Shown in pieces: positions 40,397 through 48,095 of a stretch of 64,000 nt of DNA. The DNA lies in assembly GCA_964251385.1 (NCBI GenBank), contig CAXUJK010000001.1, positions 620,001 through 684,000 on the forward strand, read 5' to 3'. A program made the position numbers and the translations under genes. Position 1 is the first letter of the stretch, and every line of letters starts with the position of its first letter. Source of the DNA: CADCVW01 sp964251385. GTDB lineage: Bacteria; Pseudomonadota; Alphaproteobacteria; Sphingomonadales; Sphingomonadaceae. The notes beneath the pieces were generated by a model. The model was given only the letters and a program-made list of their open reading frames with translations, searched no databases and was not told the origin of the DNA.

Positions 40397-41316
40397 TGCG
40401 CCCCCGCCGGCGAGCGCCCGACCGGCGCGGTCGCTTTCCGCGGCATCCGCGCCTCGATCGGCCCCAGCCACGTCGCCACGTCCTTGCCAACGCTGATCTG
40501 CGGATTGGAAGCCAGGAACTTGTCCGCCGCTTCCCACCCGGCGACCGACGCACGCGCCTCGTCGAATGCGGCGCTCAGCGGCTGGGCTTTGCGCATGGCG
40601 CGGTTGAGCAACGCATCGCCGAAGAACGTCCAGTCGTTGCCCGGATCGCACCCGAAGGACGAACGATCCGCCGCTGCCGCGCTGATCACCACGCTGCGAC
40701 TGTCCGCCAACCGCGGCACGAAGATGCCCGAATAGCATGCGGACACGATCACGAGCCGGTTGGCGACCCCCGCATCGTCCAGCATCGCCTTCAACTGCGC
40801 GGGCAGGATCGTCCCCTGCCCCCGCGCACGATCGTTGAACGTGATGCCCTGCGCCGCCGTCCCGTGGCTCGTCGTATAAACCACCACCACGTCTTCCGGC
40901 CCCGCGAGCTCGCCGACACGCGCCAGCGCCATGGCGAGGTTTGCAGGGCTCGCGGGCGCATTTTCGTCCTCCGCAGTCAACACGATCGTCCGCCCCGCCG
41001 CGTCGAAGCGCCGCGACAGCACGCGTCCCGCCTCTCGCGCCTCGCGCCCGAACACGGCATCGCTGTCCAGCCCCGCGACCACGACGAACGCGTCCACCAC
41101 GCCGCGACGTCCCGGCTTCACCGCAGCCAGCGCCGCGTTCAGCCGCCGATGATCGGCAAGCAGCGCGGTCGGCGTCTGCTCGACGCCCGCGCCGCTCGCT
41201 CTCGCTTCCGGCCGCTCGATCGAGAACGTCTGTCCGATCGCCGACCCCGTCGTCAGCCACACGAACGGCAGGGCGAACGCAGTCAGCGCGCGACGCATGA
41301 AGGTCCGTTTCGGCAT
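40393..41316 (-). CDS. C13-family (legumain-like) cysteine peptidase, exported
   Basis: A 307-residue protein with a signal peptide (RRALTAFALPFVWLTTGSAI). The caspase/legumain-like fold is seen in DVVVVYTTSHG (catalytic His151) and LVIVSACYSGIF (catalytic Cys194), matching clan CD, family C13 of proteobacteria. These peptidases are periplasmic or membrane associated; the substrate is unknown (GPI-transamidase-like in sequence only). The C-terminus is helical. Its stop overlaps the folP start, an unusual pairing, and ccrM lies upstream, 32 bases away. Confidence 0.85.
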   Translation of the reverse strand: MPKRTFMRRALTAFALPFVWLTTGSAIGQTFSIERPEARASGAGVEQTPTALLADHRRLNAALAAVKPGRRGVVDAFVVVAGLDSDAVFGREAREAGRVLSRRFDAAGRTIVLTAEDENAPASPANLAMALARVGELAGPEDVVVVYTTSHGTAAQGITFNDRARGQGTILPAQLKAMLDDAGVANRLVIVSACYSGIFVPRLADSRSVVISAAAADRSSFGCDPGNDWTFFGDALLNRAMRKAQPLSAAFDEARASVAGWEAADKFLASNPQISVGKDVATWLGPIEARMPRKATAPVGRSPAGAQ

Positions 41317-41348
41317 GATCGCAAGCTAAGCCGCCGTGCGTCCCGGCG

Positions 41349-42488
41349 CTACCCTTCGCGCAACCCCGCCGCGTAACGCTGCCGCAGATCGTCGATCGGT
41401 ACCATCTTGCCCCCGTCGCGCACGTGCCAGAACGTCCACCCGTTGCACGACGGTGCCTCCATGCACGCCGCCCCGACCTGATGGATCGACCCCGATTTTG
41501 GCAGCCCCTTGCCTCCCGTCGTCTCCACGGAAGCATCCGCCCGCACCAATGCACGCCACTTGCCCTTGGCATCGGTCAGCATCGCGCCCGGCGCGATCAG
41601 CCCCGTTTCGATCAACGCGCCGAAGGGCACACGCGGCACCGACGTCTTCTCCTGCATCGTCTCGATCGCGCTCTCGTCCAGCGGCAGGGTCGACGCGATC
41701 CGCTCCTCCGCCACCGCGCAGTACTTCTCCTCCTTCTCGATCCCGATCCACTTGCGCCCCAGCCTGCGCGCCACCGCGCCCGTCGTCCCCGTCCCGAAGA
41801 ACGGATCGAGCACCACGTCCCCCGGCTGCGTGCACGCGAGCAGCACGCGGTACAGCAGCGATTCGGGTTTCTGCGTCGGATGCGCCTTCCCGCCCGCATC
41901 CGTCTTGACCCGCTCGCCGCCCGAACAGATCGGCAGCAGCCAGTCCGACCGCATCTGCAGCTCGTCGTTCAGCGCCTTCATCGCGCGGTAGTTGAAGTGG
42001 TACCGGCTATCCTCCCCCTTCGCGCACCAGATCAGCGTCTCGTGAGCATTGGTGAACCGGGTGCCGCGAAAATTGGGCATCGGGTTGGCCTTGCGCCACA
42101 CGATGTCGTTGAGGATCCAGTACCCCTGATCCTGCAACGCCGCGCCGACGCGGAAGATGTTGTGGTACGACCCGATCACCCACAACGTCCCGTCGTCCTT
42201 GAGAACGCGCTTGGCCTCCTTCAGCCAGGCCTTCGTGAACCTGTCATAGGTCGCGAAGCTGTCGAACTTGTCCCAATCATCGTTGACCGCGTCCACCAGC
42301 CCGCCCTCGGGCCGGAACAGATCGCCTCCAAGCTGCAGGTTGTACGGCGGATCGGCAAAAATCATGTCGACGCACCGATCGGGCAGCGCGGCCATCTCCT
42401 CGATGCAGTTGCCGCGGATGATCCGGTCCGTCTCGACCGCCGGCGCCGGGGCGCACTTCTCCTTCTCGACGCGCCCAAAAACGCTCAT
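41349..42488 (-). CDS. ccrM: Cell-cycle DNA adenine methyltransferase CcrM-like (GANTC)
   Basis: A 379-residue beta-class adenine-N6 methyltransferase. DMIFADPPYNLQLGGD (catalytic DPPY, about 40) precedes the SAM-binding LDPFFGTGTTGAVARRLGRK (about 220), the beta-class order. The C-terminal domain (about 290-379: ALVRADASVE, GSIHQVGAACMEAPSCNG, WTFWHVRDGG) is specific to CcrM-type enzymes and aids GANTC recognition. I start at ATG 42488, preceded by a GGGAG site, rather than a longer in-frame start. Three GANTC sites lie just upstream. No cognate restriction enzyme is adjacent, as expected for a solitary enzyme. Confidence 0.95.
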   Translation of the reverse strand: MSVFGRVEKEKCAPAPAVETDRIIRGNCIEEMAALPDRCVDMIFADPPYNLQLGGDLFRPEGGLVDAVNDDWDKFDSFATYDRFTKAWLKEAKRVLKDDGTLWVIGSYHNIFRVGAALQDQGYWILNDIVWRKANPMPNFRGTRFTNAHETLIWCAKGEDSRYHFNYRAMKALNDELQMRSDWLLPICSGGERVKTDAGGKAHPTQKPESLLYRVLLACTQPGDVVLDPFFGTGTTGAVARRLGRKWIGIEKEEKYCAVAEERIASTLPLDESAIETMQEKTSVPRVPFGALIETGLIAPGAMLTDAKGKWRALVRADASVETTGGKGLPKSGSIHQVGAACMEAPSCNGWTFWHVRDGGKMVPIDDLRQRYAAGLREG

Positions 42489-42518
42489 CCGCCCGCTCCC
42501 CCATGTGGAGCCCAAGCT

Positions 42519-42585
42519 GAGTCAAAGCCCGGAATCGGTCAAGTCGCGGGTCGTCGGGATGCCTCCGAACTGCGGCTTTTGAGTC
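42519..42585. promoter_or_regulatory. Cluster of three GANTC sites upstream of ccrM
   Basis: GAGTC at 42519-42523, GAATC at 42532-42536 and GAGTC at 42581-42585 lie in the 115-base gap between rnhB and ccrM. About 0.45 are expected by chance. In Caulobacter, methylation of such sites regulates ccrM; here this is inference. Confidence 0.6.
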
Positions 42586-42603
42586 ACAGCGGCGATCGAC
42601 CGA

Positions 42604-43272
42604 TTACCCGATGTGGAGCATCACCTCAGGCTGGGTCGCAATATCTTGTGTCTGTGCCTGAGAAGACTCAACCTTCTCAAGATGAAATCGTACCGGTGCG
42701 AAACTCCGCCGGTGCAACGGCGTAAGCCCGAGCTCCCCCAGCGCGCGTCGGTGATCGGCCGTCCCGTACCCCTTGTTGCGCGCCCACCCGTACCCCGGAA
42801 ATTCCGAATCGCATTCCGCCATGATCCGGTCGCGCGTCACCTTGGCCACGATCGACGCGGCCGCGATCGAACGGCACTTCGCATCGCCCCCCACGATCGC
42901 CTTCGACGCCCGCTCCCAACGCGGACACGCGTTCCCGTCGACGAGCACGATCGCCGGCTCCACCCCCAACGCATCCACCGCGCGCACCATCGCCAGCATC
43001 CGCGCCCAATAGATATTGAGCGTATCGATCTCCTCGACCGAAGCCGAGCCAACGCCGATCACCGCGACCTTCTGCAACCGCGCGAAGATCGCCTCCCGCG
43101 CCTCCGCGCTCAGCGCCTTGGAATCATCGATCCCCCGCGGAAACTTTTCGCGATCGAGGATCACCGCCGCCGCCACCACCGGCCCCGCCAGCGGCCCGCA
43201 CCCCGCCTCGTCGACCCCGGCGAGCGGCATGGGGTGCAGGCGTTCGATCTTGAAGCAGGGCCGGGGCATCAT
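42604..43272 (-). CDS. rnhB: Ribonuclease HII
   Basis: RNase HII cuts RNA-DNA hybrids and single ribonucleotides in DNA. The family core GVDEAGCGPLAGPVVAAAVI (catalytic Asp-Glu) is at about 19-38; DSKALSAE, AIVLVDGNACP (catalytic Asp) and SIAAASIVAKVTRDRIM follow, then HRRSFAPV near the C-terminus. Length 222 with an extra 20-residue Gln/Glu tail. It lies between thiD and ccrM on the same strand. The 115-base gap to ccrM suggests ccrM has its own promoter. Confidence 0.95.
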   Translation of the reverse strand: MMPRPCFKIERLHPMPLAGVDEAGCGPLAGPVVAAAVILDREKFPRGIDDSKALSAEAREAIFARLQKVAVIGVGSASVEEIDTLNIYWARMLAMVRAVDALGVEPAIVLVDGNACPRWERASKAIVGGDAKCRSIAAASIVAKVTRDRIMAECDSEFPGYGWARNKGYGTADHRRALGELGLTPLHRRSFAPVRFHLEKVESSQAQTQDIATQPEVMLHIG

Positions 43273-43293
43273 CTTGCTATGGTGCAGGCCGCA

Positions 43294-44070
43294 TCAACCT
43301 TCCAGTTCGTCGAACGGGATGACGCCAAGATTGTGCCCCAGCGGACCATGCCCCTGGCCCAGACCGGGCGCGGACAGGATGGCGATCCGGACGAACCGAA
43401 CGGCCTGCCGGAACGCGTCCGCGATCGGCATGCCCGCACCCAGCCCCGCGGCCAGCGCGCTCGCGAGCGTGCAGCCCGTGCCGTGCGTATCCTCCGTGTC
43501 GAACCGCTTCGCCTCCATACGCGCGATCTCGCCGGTGGGCGCGAGCAGCCGATCGACGATCCACGAGCCCGTCGCATGACCGCCCTTGGCGACGAGATGG
43601 CAGCCATGCGCCAGCACCTTCTCCTCGCCGCCCAGCGCCTGCAGCTCGGGCAGATTGGGCGTGACGACGGAGGCAAGCGACATCAGCCGCTCGAACGCCG
43701 CGATCGTCGCCGCGTCCGCGAGCACGGCTCCCGACGTCGCCACCATCACCGGATCGAAGACGATCGGCACATCGAGCCCGCTCAGCCGGTCCGCCGCCGC
43801 ATGCGCGACCTCCGGGCTCCCCAACATGCCGATCTTGACCGCGTCCACGCCGATGTCGCTCACCACCGCGTCGATCTGCGCGATCACGAAGTCGGCCGGC
43901 ACCGCCATAACCGCGTTCACGCCCAGCGTGTTCTGCGCGGTCAACGCGGTCACCGCGGTCATGGCGTGCCCCCCCAGCATCGTCACGGTCTTGATGTCGG
44001 CCTGAATGCCCGCCCCGCCGCCTGAGTCAGATCCGGCGATGATCAGAATACGAGGTGTGCCCAAAGCCAA
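43294..44070 (-). CDS. thiD: Hydroxymethylpyrimidine/phosphomethylpyrimidine kinase
   Basis: ThiD phosphorylates HMP twice in thiamin synthesis. The 258-residue ribokinase-fold protein has ILIIAGSDSGGGAGIQADIK (N-terminal GGG motif), MTAVTALTAQNTLGVNAV, VVTPNLPELQALGG and DTEDTHGTGCTLASALAAGL (anion hole and catalytic Asp-Thr-His-Gly-Thr-Gly). The length is normal. It is 21 bases upstream of rnhB. No TPP riboswitch is seen before it; a dispersed inverted repeat occupies that spot. Confidence 0.95.
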   Translation of the reverse strand: MALGTPRILIIAGSDSGGGAGIQADIKTVTMLGGHAMTAVTALTAQNTLGVNAVMAVPADFVIAQIDAVVSDIGVDAVKIGMLGSPEVAHAAADRLSGLDVPIVFDPVMVATSGAVLADAATIAAFERLMSLASVVTPNLPELQALGGEEKVLAHGCHLVAKGGHATGSWIVDRLLAPTGEIARMEAKRFDTEDTHGTGCTLASALAAGLGAGMPIADAFRQAVRFVRIAILSAPGLGQGHGPLGHNLGVIPFDELEG

Positions 44071-44073
44071 AGT

Positions 44074-44143
44074 CGTTCGTCCCGAGTGAAAACGAGGGGC
44101 GCCGGCCCATACGAACGCCTCTCGTTTACAGTCGAGACGAACG
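44074..44143. repeat. Dispersed inverted repeat (CGTTCGTC..GACGAACG), copy 1
   Basis: Arms CGTTCGTCCCGAGTGAAAAC and GTTTACAGTCGAGACGAACG enclose a 30-base core. A near-identical element lies at 49472. Here it fills the gap between glmM and thiD; a GATTTTT follows on the plus strand. Confidence 0.8.
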
Positions 44144-44155
44144 GATTTTTCAATC

Positions 44156-45493
44156 CTAGGCCGCTGCCCGCACCGCCTCGCAGATAGTCTCGACCACTTC
44201 GCCCACCATTTTTTCGTCCTCGCCCTCGGCCATGACCCGGATCAACGGCTCCGTCCCCGACTTGCGGATCAGCAACCGCCCCGTTCCGTTCAACCGAGCC
44301 TCACCGTCGGCGATCGCGCTTTTGACGCCCGCCGCCTCCAGCGGTGTCCCGCCCGCGAACCGCACGTTCTTCAACAACTGCGGCAACGGATCGAACAGGT
44401 GTAGAAGCTCGCTCGCCGGCCGCCCGCTCTCCACCAGCGCCGACAACACCTGCAGCGCCGCGACCAGCCCGTCGCCCGTCGTCGCGTGATCGGACAATAT
44501 GATGTGCCCCGACTGCTCGCCCCCGACGTTGAACCCGTCGCGCCGCATCGCCTCCAGAACATGCCGATCGCCGACCGCGGTCCGCAACAAGGTCAGATCG
44601 CGCGAATGCAGGAACCGCTCCAGGCCCAAGTTCGACATCACCGTCGCCACGATCCCGCCCCCGCGCAGCAACCCGCGCCGTGCCCAGCTCGTCGCGATCA
44701 GCGCCATCAGCTGGTCGCCGTCCACCACGCGCCCGGTCTCGTCGACGATGATCAACCGGTCCGCATCCCCGTCCAACGCCACCCCGATATGCGCGCCTTC
44801 CGCCACCACGCGCGCGGCGAGCGCCTCGGGCGCGGTCGACCCGCATTCCTCGTTGATGTTCGTCCCGCTGGGCGACACGCCGATCGTCACGACCTCCGCG
44901 CCCAGCTCCCACAAGGCGGACGGAGCGACCTGATACCCCGCCCCGTGCGCGCAATCGATGACGATCTTCAGCCCGTCGAGCGTCATGTCCGCCGGAAACG
45001 TCGACTTGGCGAAGTGAATGTAGCGCCCCCGCGCATCCTCGATCTTGCGCGCCCTCCCGATCGCGTCGGACGCGGCAAGCTGCGGCGGTTGTTCCAGCAA
45101 AGCCTCGATCGCCGCCTCGTCCGCGTCGGACAATTTGTACCCGTCGGGCCCGAACAATTTGATGCCGTTGTCGTAGTACGGGTTGTGGCTGGCCGAGATC
45201 ATGACCCCCAGGTCCGCGCGCATCGATTGTGCGAGCATCGCCACGGCGGGCGTCGGCATCGGCCCGACCATCACCACGTCCATGCCGACGCTGGTGAACC
45301 CGGAGATCAGCGCCGACTCCATCATGTAGCCCGACAGCCGCGTGTCCTTGCCGATCACCACCCGGTGGCGGTGGTCGCCGCGCACGAAATGCGCTCCCGC
45401 CGCCTGGCCGACGCGCTGCGCCATCTCCGCGGTCAGCGGATGCGCGTTGGTGCGCCCGCGAATGCCGTCCGTGCCGAAGAATTTACGCGCCAT
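44156..45493 (-). CDS. glmM: Phosphoglucosamine mutase
   Basis: GlmM converts glucosamine-6-P to glucosamine-1-P for UDP-GlcNAc, peptidoglycan and LPS. It starts ARKFFGTDGIRGRTNAHPLT; the phosphoserine loop is GVMISASHNPYYDNGIKLFG (about residue 100), the Mg site DGDADRLIIVDE (about 240), the sugar loop GGEQSGHIILSD (about 325) and the phosphate-binding loop RKSGTEPLIRVMAEG (about 410). I prefer ATG 45493 over GTG 45496. Length 445, normal. Confidence 0.97.
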   Translation of the reverse strand: MARKFFGTDGIRGRTNAHPLTAEMAQRVGQAAGAHFVRGDHRHRVVIGKDTRLSGYMMESALISGFTSVGMDVVMVGPMPTPAVAMLAQSMRADLGVMISASHNPYYDNGIKLFGPDGYKLSDADEAAIEALLEQPPQLAASDAIGRARKIEDARGRYIHFAKSTFPADMTLDGLKIVIDCAHGAGYQVAPSALWELGAEVVTIGVSPSGTNINEECGSTAPEALAARVVAEGAHIGVALDGDADRLIIVDETGRVVDGDQLMALIATSWARRGLLRGGGIVATVMSNLGLERFLHSRDLTLLRTAVGDRHVLEAMRRDGFNVGGEQSGHIILSDHATTGDGLVAALQVLSALVESGRPASELLHLFDPLPQLLKNVRFAGGTPLEAAGVKSAIADGEARLNGTGRLLIRKSGTEPLIRVMAEGEDEKMVGEVVETICEAVRAAA

Positions 45494-45725
45494 CACTCAT
45501 GCCTCGATCGAACCCGGCGCGGATCATATCGCCTGCGCGTCGCAAGGCATAGCGTTGGCCGGCTTCGCGAACGTTAAGACCTCCGCACTCCGACGTCCCG
45601 CGGGCGCACAGCGGATTTCGGACGCTTGCGGCACCCAAACGGATGCGGCACCCCGATGTCACCGCAACGGCAGCGAACTTTCCAGTTCAGTGCACGAGCG
45701 ACTACCGATCAACAAGGAGCCTGAA

Positions 45726-45938
45726 ATGCGCGATCTTTTCCAGAACGAACTGCAGTACGTCAGCGGCGGCGAAGGCTGCTCGCCCTGCCCGCCTTCGGAG
45801 CCGATCTACACCAAGCAGAAGAAGGGCAACAACGGCTTCGGCAATGGCGCCGACGCCAACCTGGCCGCTCCCGGCGGTTCGGGCGCGACGGGCGGCGGCA
45901 AGGAAGGCAGCATCGGCGACGATCGCGGCCCCCGCTAA
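45726..45938 (+). CDS. Small protein with double-glycine-type leader
   Basis: A 70-residue protein. Residues 1-15 (MRDLFQNELQYVSGG) match the double-glycine leader consensus (ELxxVSGG) that C39 peptidase/ABC exporters cut in microcins and class II bacteriocins. The remainder starts EGCSPCPP, with a Cys-x-x-Cys, and is Gly/Asn rich (NNGFGNGADANLAAPGGSGA), a pattern I recall in other proteobacterial leader-bearing small proteins. AAGGAG precedes the ATG by seven bases, and a strong terminator follows, so it is transcribed alone. No exporter, immunity gene or maturase is near. Function unknown. Confidence 0.75.
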   Translation: MRDLFQNELQYVSGGEGCSPCPPSEPIYTKQKKGNNGFGNGADANLAAPGGSGATGGGKEGSIGDDRGPR

Positions 45939-45966
45939 GCTTCGCAACCACGAACACGAGAACGAG

Positions 45967-45994
45967 CGCCTCGGCCGACCGGCCGGGGCGTTTT
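45967..45994 (+). terminator. Rho-independent terminator after the double-glycine peptide
   Basis: CGCCTCGGCC, loop GACC, GGCCGGGGCG (10 bp, one wobble), then TTTT, 29 bases after the stop. Confidence 0.88.
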
Positions 45995-46059
45995 CGTTCG
46001 TCGGCTTCGACCGCCCTGCCTACCTTGAAAGCCGGGCCGTGAACGATAAGGCCTCTTTC

Positions 46060-47310
46060 ATGTCCCAACCCGTTCGCGTCCTCCTGGCTCTCTTTCTCGG
46101 CTTGGTCCTCGGCATCGTCGGTGCGGGCGCGGCCTGGGTGGACGGGGCGATTTCCGTCGCCGAACCGATCGGCACTGCCTGGCTCAACGGCTTGCGCATG
46201 ACGATCGTGCCGCTCGTCACCGCGCTTCTCATCACGGGCATCGCCGCATCGGCGAAGGCGGCGCGCGCGGGAGGCCTCGCCGCACGCTCCGTCGCCATCT
46301 TTGCGCTGTGCATCGTGGGGTCGGCCACGCTGGCCGCGCTCCTGACCCCGCTGCTGCTCGACCTCATCCCGCTCGCTCCGGCGTCCGGGATCGCCCTGCG
46401 CGACTCGTTCCGTTCCGCCGCGCCCGTGGGCGAGGTCCCCGGCATCGCGGCGTTCCTGGGATCGATCATCCCGACCAACCCCATTTCCGCCGCCGCCAAC
46501 GATCAGATCCTGCCGCTGATCGTGTTCACGACCGTGTTCGCGTTCGCAATCCTGCACCTGCCCCCTGCGCAGCGCGATCAACTAACCGGCTTCTTTGCAG
46601 CGATCGCGGACGCCATGCTGGTCATCATCAACTGGATCCTGTGGCTCGCCCCGATCGGCGTGTTCGCGCTGGCGTTCGTGGTCGGCGCGCGCGCGGGCGG
46701 GGCCGCGTTCGGCGCGCTGCTCCACTACGTGGTCGTCGTGTCGCTCGTCGGCATCGTCATCTGGGCGCTCGCCTACCCGCTCGGCGTCTTCGGCGGCCGC
46801 GTGCCCCTGAGCCGCTTCGCCCGCGCGGTCGCCCCGTCGCAGGCGGTTGCCATCAGCACGCAATCCTCGCTCGCCTCTCTCCCCACGATGCTCAAGAGTT
46901 CGGAGGCGGCCGGAGTCGCTCCCGCCACCGCAGGCGTCGTACTCCCGCTCGCCGTCGCGCTGTTCCGCGCCACGGGCCCGGGCATGAACCTCGCCGTCGT
47001 CATCTACGTCGCCTGGCTGTTCGGCTATCCCCTGTCGCCGGCACAGCTCGCCGCCGGCGTCGCCGCCGCCGCAATCACCACGCTGGGCGCGGTCAGCCTC
47101 CCCGGGCAGGTCAGCTTCGTCACCTCGATCGCCCCCATCTGCATCGCCATGGGCATTCCCATCGAACCCCTCGCCATCCTGATCGCGGTGGAGACGATCC
47201 CCGATATCTTCCGCACCGTCGGCAACGTCACGATGGACGTCGCGGTCACCGCCACGGTCGCGGAACGCAGCGGCGCTCGCGCCGAAGCGCCCGTGGTCGC
47301 CGCAACCTAG
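46060..47310 (+). CDS. Dicarboxylate/amino acid:cation symporter
   Basis: A 416-residue DAACS (GltP/DctA-type) carrier with eight membrane helices and two re-entrant hairpins. Recognisable parts: WLNGLRMTIVPLVTALLITG, IPTNPISAAANDQILPLIVF, the Ser-rich hairpin AISTQSSLASLPTML (HP1) and the AVETIPDIFRTVGNVTMDVA segment that holds substrate and Na+ ligands (family NMDGT variant, here NVTMD). It takes up C4-dicarboxylates or acidic amino acids with Na+ or H+. A possible upstream GTG at 46039 would add seven residues. It ends with a CTAG overlap with the TonB-family gene. Confidence 0.92.
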   Translation: MSQPVRVLLALFLGLVLGIVGAGAAWVDGAISVAEPIGTAWLNGLRMTIVPLVTALLITGIAASAKAARAGGLAARSVAIFALCIVGSATLAALLTPLLLDLIPLAPASGIALRDSFRSAAPVGEVPGIAAFLGSIIPTNPISAAANDQILPLIVFTTVFAFAILHLPPAQRDQLTGFFAAIADAMLVIINWILWLAPIGVFALAFVVGARAGGAAFGALLHYVVVVSLVGIVIWALAYPLGVFGGRVPLSRFARAVAPSQAVAISTQSSLASLPTMLKSSEAAGVAPATAGVVLPLAVALFRATGPGMNLAVVIYVAWLFGYPLSPAQLAAGVAAAAITTLGAVSLPGQVSFVTSIAPICIAMGIPIEPLAILIAVETIPDIFRTVGNVTMDVAVTATVAERSGARAEAPVVAAT

Positions 47311-48077
47311 CGTCGCTTGCGCGCGCCGATCCACCAGTCCTGCGACCAGCCCGCGACATCCGCGACCGCGTCCCCCCGGGCATTGCGCGCGGGCTCGTAC
47401 CGGAACCGTTGCTCGGCCAACCGGCACGTCGTCGCGTCAAGATCGCGGTTGCCGCTCGAAGACGTCACCCGGCACCCGCTCGCCCGCCCGTCCACGCTGA
47501 CGTCGAGCCGTATGACCACGGTTCCCTCCGCCCCGACATCGCCGGCCGCATCGGGATAATCCTTATGGACCATACGCCCGCCGACCAGCCGCGCCCGGGA
47601 CACCACGCCTCCGCCACCAGCACCGTTGCCGGACCCGCCGCTCCCCGTGCCGACGCCGACGCCGCCCGCGCCCGGCCCGGGGCCGGCGACCTCCGAAGCG
47701 CCCGCCGACGGTGCGGCCCCGACGCCCGCCACGGGCGCGGCGACGACCGGCGGCGGGGGAACGGGAAGCCGAACCTTGGGCTGTTCAACGACGACGGGCG
47801 AAGCCTGCGCCTTCAGCCCCGGCGGTGCCGCCGCGCCCTCCTCGACATCGGCATGAACGGGTGCGGGCGCGGGTTCTTCGATCGGCGCCGGGGGAAGCGG
47901 CTCGACCACGTCGAACACCTTGAGCGGCTGGACGGCATCACGGTTCGGACCAACGCCGGAGCCGAGGAAAAGCAGCCCAGCGATGCCTGCGTGAACCGTC
48001 GCGACGGCGGCCGCGGACAGCATGCGATCACGATCCCACCGCTGACGTGCCCCGTACATGCGCGGCACCATAGCCAC
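47307..48077 (-). CDS. TonB family protein
   Basis: A 256-residue protein: cytoplasmic basic N-terminus, one membrane helix (MLSAAAVATVHAGIAGLLFL, about 19-39), a long Pro/Ala/Val spacer (about 55-125) and Gly-rich stretch for crossing the periplasm. A C-terminal TonB domain (about 175-256) follows with KDYPDAAGDVGAEGTVVIRL, VSVDGRASGCRVTSSSGNRD and LDATTCRLAEQRFRYEPARN. It energises outer-membrane receptors. ExbB and ExbD are not adjacent. The C-terminal Trp-rich tail (WSQDWWIGARKRR) is unusual in length. Confidence 0.88.
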   Translation of the reverse strand: MAMVPRMYGARQRWDRDRMLSAAAVATVHAGIAGLLFLGSGVGPNRDAVQPLKVFDVVEPLPPAPIEEPAPAPVHADVEEGAAAPPGLKAQASPVVVEQPKVRLPVPPPPVVAAPVAGVGAAPSAGASEVAGPGPGAGGVGVGTGSGGSGNGAGGGGVVSRARLVGGRMVHKDYPDAAGDVGAEGTVVIRLDVSVDGRASGCRVTSSSGNRDLDATTCRLAEQRFRYEPARNARGDAVADVAGWSQDWWIGARKRR

Positions 48078-48095
48078 GCGCGCCTGAACGATTTG

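Noticed and set aside
46039..46060. GTG 46039 as the symporter start
   Set aside because: In frame and possible, but it adds a polar heptapeptide not expected before the first helix; ATG 46060 preferred, with low certainty.
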